In this document: one piece after another, positions 60,573 to 64,000 of the stretch
Layout: every line of letters begins with the position of its first letter
Position numbering within the stretch: position 1 is the first letter of the stretch
NCBI RefSeq assembly: GCF_947503045.1
Contig: NZ_CANNCF010000007.1
Location: forward strand, 1 to 64,000
Reading direction: 5' to 3'
DNA length: 64,000 nt
DNA from: an uncultured Tateyamaria sp.
GTDB lineage: Bacteria > Pseudomonadota > Alphaproteobacteria > Rhodobacterales > Rhodobacteraceae
Notes under the pieces: model-generated
Told to the model about the DNA's origin: nothing
Database searches by the model: none
What the model saw: the letters and a program-made list of their open reading frames with translations, nothing else
Position numbers and translations under genes: made by a program

Positions 60573-61802
60573 TCACTGATTGCTGGCAGTGGCAGAAGCA
60601 TCTGCCTTGGCGACGGTCAGGATGTCGGAGGGCAATTCGGAGAAAGCGAACTTTGCGCCCTGGTCTGTCTGATAGAGAAAGAACGGCACGCCCGGCATCT
60701 TGTTGGCCCGCATCCAGTTGATGTTATCGACGATGCCCTGGATGACGGCCTTGTCGGCCTGATTGGTATCCATCTGGGTTACTGCCACTGTCCCGCGTGT
60801 TTTAGACGTCATATGGGCCATGAAGGTTTGCGGGATGTTCTCGGAATGCAGGATCGACAGGGATGTGTTGAAGCCTTGCACGCCGGTGATGGGGGCAGGG
60901 ATAATCCGAAGATCGATTGCGCCGCTCGCAATCTCATTGTGCATCGAATCGATGGTCCATTGGCAATGGGGGCATTCCGGATCGGCCAGCATGTAGACGA
61001 CAGGCGCGCCGGGCTTCGGTGTGGCAGCGGAGAACCAGATGCGTTCCTCGCCGGCCTGTTTGAAGATCGTATCCATCCCAGCCTGGACGTCGGCCGAAGG
61101 CTGTTCGACAGCGGTGATCGGCGCGCTGGCAACAGTTCCGGTGGTTGTCGACTGCGCGGCAGGGGCTGCAGGTATCGCTGCGGGGGTGCTGGCTTGTGGC
61201 TGCAAAATAGTGCGGAGCTGGCTGAGCGCAGGCGACTGGGCGCTTGAAACACGCGACGCGCTTTGCGCGGCCTCGGGTATCAGCGTCATACGCGGTGAAG
61301 AATTTGGTTCGTTCTGCACAGGTGCGATGCGCGCGGAGGGTTGGTTTGTCACCGCCTGCGGCGATGATGGGATCAATCGTTGAGAGGGTCCTGCAATCGG
61401 TTTGGCATTCGGATCGGGGACCGTTGCAAGCAAGGCAGCGGTGATGTCCTCGCCTTGTGGCCCGATGATGCGACCGACAATGGTCAGCCCATCCTGTGTT
61501 GTAAGCGCCGTTGCCGGATTGCCCTCTTGATCCTTAATCGCCCAGGCTTGCATCTCGCCGATCTTCATCAGCGGGCGCACGTCGGGATCTGTCTTGGAGA
61601 TCAAAGTCTCGATAAAGGGAGATGTGCCCGTGCAACCGGCAAATCCTTCCTTCCAACTATACTCCTGCGCGTTGCCGACCGAGGCAGAGCCCATCAGTAA
61701 GATTAGCGCCAGAGCGGTCCGCGTTTGGCTTCCCACCTTGGTCCTCGCTGCTAGCTGCAAGCAGCTGAACGTATGATTTGTTCTCTCTTCTACATGGGGC
61801 AT
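60573..61802 (-). CDS. DsbC/DsbG-like thiol-disulfide protein of the transfer system
   Basis: The 409-residue product starts at the ATG at 61802, preceded by AAGGA, with a signal peptide following (ALALILLMGSASVGNAQEYS). An in-frame start 93 codons upstream would cross into the divergent gene. The central region is Pro/Ala/Gln-rich. The C-terminal third is a thioredoxin fold with VVYMLADPECPHCQWTIDSM (C277 and C280), as in DsbC/TrbB-type proteins of I-type plasmids, then VPFFLYQTDQG containing the cis-Pro. It probably forms or shuffles disulfides in the transfer apparatus. It is first in the leftward transfer operon, divergent from the rightward transfer genes. Confidence 0.85.
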   Translation of the reverse strand: MPHVEERTNHTFSCLQLAARTKVGSQTRTALALILLMGSASVGNAQEYSWKEGFAGCTGTSPFIETLISKTDPDVRPLMKIGEMQAWAIKDQEGNPATALTTQDGLTIVGRIIGPQGEDITAALLATVPDPNAKPIAGPSQRLIPSSPQAVTNQPSARIAPVQNEPNSSPRMTLIPEAAQSASRVSSAQSPALSQLRTILQPQASTPAAIPAAPAAQSTTTGTVASAPITAVEQPSADVQAGMDTIFKQAGEERIWFSAATPKPGAPVVYMLADPECPHCQWTIDSMHNEIASGAIDLRIIPAPITGVQGFNTSLSILHSENIPQTFMAHMTSKTRGTVAVTQMDTNQADKAVIQGIVDNINWMRANKMPGVPFFLYQTDQGAKFAFSELPSDILTVAKADASATASNQ

Positions 61803-61993
61803 GGGGGAAATCCTTTTGCTCGGGGTGTGTTTCTCAAAGGTCTTTACTAGGTGGTTTATATCGTTATATATAACGATATGTTTTTGATAGCCATAGCCTA
61901 GTTCCGAGAACCCACAACCCATCTGCGAGATACCGTCAGACCAACCGTTCTTCCGGAAACCATGTGAGGCCACACACAGCAGGAGGGAGTGCC

Positions 61994-62632
61994 ATGTTTG
62001 GGTCGGAGAGCGCACGAGATGTGACACCGATGTCCCACGCGGACGCTTTTGCCGACCGCTTCCAGTCGGCCCGCAGAACACAGGACGGCAGCACGATTTT
62101 TCTGGAAACCCGTCGTCCGGTTGCGGACTTCATCAATGGTCTGTGCAAAATCCTGTTTGCTGTCGCCGTCCTCGGCCTTGTCGCCATCGGCGGGGTGATC
62201 ACCTTCAACGCCCTCGATCTTAAGGCTGAAGCTGGTCCCGTGGTCTCGGGGTCAGCCGTCGAAGATCGGCAGGCGCGTGAATTGGACGAACTGCGATCCG
62301 AAGTCGCGTTGCTGACAGAACAAAGCATGGCGATGCGCGCCGAGCTTGTGCTTCTGACGGGACGTGATGGTGTTCTGCCTAAGCTGGTCTCTCGCCTGCA
62401 GGAACAGCGCAAGGTGAATGGCGCACATTCAAACGCGATCCGGCAACTCTATTCGACCACAGGGCTGATTGGCGCATCGCTGCCATTGGCAGATGAAGGC
62501 ACTGCTTCCGAAAGTGTTGGCTCCCGTCCCGTTCAAGTCACGCCTGTCGCCGCATCCCAAGAAGAGGACACGCCCAAGCGTGTGGTGCTCATCCCAGAAG
62601 GCGATGCCGAGGCCGACAAGGATGGTGAATGA
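61994..62632 (+). CDS. Transfer-region membrane protein with coiled coil
   Basis: The 212-residue protein starts at ATG 61994, placed by AGGAGGGAG just upstream. It has a cytoplasmic N terminus, one membrane helix (ILFAVAVLGLVAIGGVITF, residues about 47-66) and a periplasmic coiled coil (DRQARELDELRSEVALLTEQ), then a polar tail. Topology and position recall DotF/IcmG of Dot/Icm systems, but the sequence alone does not settle it. It leads the rightward transfer operon; the next gene starts 15 bases after its stop. Confidence 0.65.
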   Translation: MFGSESARDVTPMSHADAFADRFQSARRTQDGSTIFLETRRPVADFINGLCKILFAVAVLGLVAIGGVITFNALDLKAEAGPVVSGSAVEDRQARELDELRSEVALLTEQSMAMRAELVLLTGRDGVLPKLVSRLQEQRKVNGAHSNAIRQLYSTTGLIGASLPLADEGTASESVGSRPVQVTPVAASQEEDTPKRVVLIPEGDAEADKDGE

Positions 62633-62647
62633 TGGAGACGCTATCTG

Positions 62648-63196
62648 ATGGACGAGCTGACCGCCTTCTTCGCACGGGTGACGAACATCTTGCCTCCGGC
62701 GCAAGCCTTCATAGCAGCGCTCTGTTTTGTACTGGGCATCATCCTTGTCGTAATCGGCAGCCGCTTGATGTTGATCACCGCCGAAGAACGGGCGCACGCC
62801 CATCATCGTCGGCACGGCTACTGGCAAGGCATGACCTATATTGTCTTCGGCCTGCTGATCATCTCGCTGGATCTGACGCTCTCCGCCTGGATCGCATCCC
62901 TCTATGGTGCGGACAACACGACCGCCAGCGCCGCCAGCGAGATCATGGCCTATGCCCCGGAAATGCTGTCGCCCGTGGCGGGTGCGCCCGGCGAAGCCAT
63001 TTTGATCGCCCTTGTGCGCATGGCGCAATTCATCGGACTGCTGGCCGTCGTGCGCGGTCTCTTTCTCTGCGTCAAATCAGCGGACATGCCCGCTCAGGGG
63101 CTGATGGGCAAAGGCTTCATCCACATGATCGCTGGGATCATGGCCGTCGATCTGCCCCGCACCGTCGGTCTCTTCGAAAATCTCTTCTTTGGCTAA
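62648..63196 (+). CDS. IcmC/DotE-like multipass membrane protein
   Basis: The 182-residue protein has four membrane segments: AFIAALCFVLGIILVVIGS, GMTYIVFGLLIISLDLTLS, LIALVRMAQFIGLLAVVRGLF and a weaker GKGFIHMIAGIMAVDLPRTVG. The last, with its Gly/His-Ile-x-Gly pattern, is like IcmC/DotE (TraQ in I-type plasmids). Role in these systems is structural and poorly known. It lies between the coiled-coil gene and the IcmD-like gene; its stop is 16 bases before the next ATG. Confidence 0.7.
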   Translation: MDELTAFFARVTNILPPAQAFIAALCFVLGIILVVIGSRLMLITAEERAHAHHRRHGYWQGMTYIVFGLLIISLDLTLSAWIASLYGADNTTASAASEIMAYAPEMLSPVAGAPGEAILIALVRMAQFIGLLAVVRGLFLCVKSADMPAQGLMGKGFIHMIAGIMAVDLPRTVGLFENLFFG

Positions 63197-63212
63197 AATA
63201 AGGAACCCCATT

Positions 63213-63626
63213 ATGATCAGAAGAAAGCCCCCCACCCAGACCCGCCGTTCGTGGCGACCTGTCATCGTCCGCTCTGCGCTCTCGCTCGGTTTTGGAACGC
63301 TTTGGGCTACCCAGGCCTTTGCGCAGACCTTTGGCGACATCTTCACCGAGATGCGCTCAAGCCAGCTTGGACCCGCGGCTGACATTCTCGGCACGATCTC
63401 TTTCGTGCTCGGCGTCGTCTTCGCGATCATGGCCGTGATGGCGATGATCAAACGCTCGCGCAACACCAATGACAATTCGGTCGAGTCAGGTCGCATCCTG
63501 ATGCTCTCGATTGCCGCGGCCTGCATGGTCGCCATCCCGACCTTCCTGAATGTCGGCGTCGCGTCGATCTTCGGCACCGGTGCCAACCAATCCTCCGTGG
63601 ACGGCCAGCTCCGCTCGCTGAACTAG
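63213..63626 (+). CDS. IcmD/DotP-like small membrane protein
   Basis: The 137-residue protein starts at ATG 63213 with AAGGAAC upstream; an in-frame TTG at 63189 overlaps the previous gene and is less likely. It has a signal-like N terminus (residues about 15-38, LWATQAFAQ), then FGDIFTEMRSSQLGPAADILGTISFVLGVVFAIMAVMAMIKRS and a second membrane segment (LSIAAACMVAIPTFLNVGVASIFG). Size and layout agree with IcmD/DotP (TraR). The IcmB/DotO ATPase gene follows 18 bases after the stop. Confidence 0.7.
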   Translation: MIRRKPPTQTRRSWRPVIVRSALSLGFGTLWATQAFAQTFGDIFTEMRSSQLGPAADILGTISFVLGVVFAIMAVMAMIKRSRNTNDNSVESGRILMLSIAAACMVAIPTFLNVGVASIFGTGANQSSVDGQLRSLN

Positions 63627-63644
63627 AAGGGGGCGTATGGATCG

Positions 63645-64000
63645 ATGGTCGCATTCTGGCACCAGGCCGCTGCCCATCTGGGCCGAGGATCGCTGAAAGC
63701 GTCTCTGGACGGCTATTGCCGTCTGGAGACCGCCCATGGCGACACCGCGCTTGTCGCCGATGACGGCTCGATGGTGTCACTCTTCCGGCTCGACGGGTTC
63801 CGCTCGCTGCCGGGAGAAGAAGACGTGACCGAGGCCTGCGACCGGCTGCGGGTCGGTCTCTCGCCCTTCTTCTCCAAACCGGGACTGGCGTTGCAGTTCT
63901 GGTTTGGGCACTCGCCGGAACTTGGCACCCGCGAGGTCGAGACCATTATCGATGACAGTGCGCGTGTTGCGCGCGATAATGCGCTCGACCTGCATGATTT
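63645..64000 (+). CDS. dotO: IcmB/DotO/TraU-like ATPase, N-terminal part (cut by window end)
   Basis: The frame is open from ATG 63645 to the window end (118 codons). The start MVAFWHQAAAHLGRGSLKASLDGYCRLETAHGDTALVADDGSMVSLFRLDG and the later PFFSKPGLALQFWFGHSPEL match the N terminus of IcmB/DotO/TraU, the VirB4-like ATPase of Dot/Icm and I-type transfer systems. Walker motifs would lie beyond the window. An ATG at 63637 is in another frame and closes after 18 codons. The gene follows the IcmD-like gene by 18 bases and completes the IcmC-IcmD-IcmB order. Confidence 0.8.
   Translation, partial: MVAFWHQAAAHLGRGSLKASLDGYCRLETAHGDTALVADDGSMVSLFRLDGFRSLPGEEDVTEACDRLRVGLSPFFSKPGLALQFWFGHSPELGTREVETIIDDSARVARDNALDLHD

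Noticed and set aside
61803-62081. N-terminal extension of the DsbC-like gene by 93 codons
   Set aside because: It would cross the divergent gene's start and bury the signal peptide; ATG 61802 has AAGGA upstream.
1-64000. CRISPR array, tRNA, rRNA or complete insertion sequence
   Set aside because: No regularly spaced direct repeats, cloverleaf-like genes, rRNA segments or DDE transposase genes with terminal repeats were recognised by eye; tRNAscan and an IS database search would settle this.

Overview
The window looks like part of a large conjugative plasmid (or plasmid-derived region) from a marine alphaproteobacterium of the Rhodobacteraceae / Roseobacter type. The grounds are a repABC replicon (52.9-56.9 kb), an adjoining I-type (Dot/Icm-like) conjugation gene cluster (57.0-64.0 kb, running off the right edge), TRAP transport, LysR-rich catabolic operons and moderately high GC coding sequence. 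I see no rRNA, tRNA, CRISPR array or complete insertion sequence.

Left part (0-29.6 kb), catabolic and detoxification cargo. It holds a secreted NTF2-like protein, an AhpD/CMD-like protein, a thiolase, a Tat-exported MsrB-type methionine sulfoxide reductase, an RND efflux pair and an ACT protein. Next is a leftward gene series: flavin reductase fusion, two closely related exported alpha/beta hydrolases with an Asp nucleophile, GST, DUF1348 and MOSC proteins, with one LysR regulator. The most striking metabolic locus is 17.1-23.7 kb. It encodes a self-sufficient cytoplasmic reductive dehalogenase (corrinoid/4Fe-4S module fused to an FMN/NAD/2Fe-2S reductase, as in BhbA), a complete TRAP uptake system and a divergent MarR regulator with two matching 13-bp operators. 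A LysR-controlled transaminase plus aldehyde dehydrogenase operon and an ACT-like gene follow.

Middle part (29.7-52.0 kb), a recombinase-bounded defence-type island. A tyrosine recombinase sits at each end, each next to an imperfect palindrome containing CATTATCG; a third, orphan copy lies at 24.75 kb. Inside are an HNH nuclease whose start codon seems missing, a coupled trio (HTH-ASCH regulator, PIN-GNAT-PUA fusion, P-loop kinase), a HEXXH protease-like protein, a proteasome-beta-like Ntn hydrolase and a DUF3800 protein. Then come a sigma-like / unknown / ImmA-UvrD helicase operon, a complete bacterial ubiquitin-like conjugation operon (Ubl, E2, JAB deubiquitinase, E1; the Bil arrangement), an AbiE-type toxin-antitoxin pair and an integrase / DUF1403 / ScpB set. 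The least described candidates are the PIN-GNAT trio and the sigma / unknown / ImmA-helicase operon that lies just upstream of the Bil genes. A long inverted repeat in the bilA leader covers its ribosome-binding site.

Right part (52.1-64.0 kb), plasmid backbone. repA-repB-repC has a countertranscribed RNA readable to the base (promoter, about 53-nt RNA, terminator) between repB and repC. Two nearly identical CTTGAATNNATTCAAG palindromes, one 3' of the transfer operon and one inside repB, are the probable parS sites. The transfer genes read icmT, dotG, dotH, dotI and a DsbC-like protein leftward, and an IcmC-like, an IcmD-like and the IcmB/DotO ATPase (partial) rightward.

All functions are inferred from reading the translated sequence. 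No database search or structure prediction was run.
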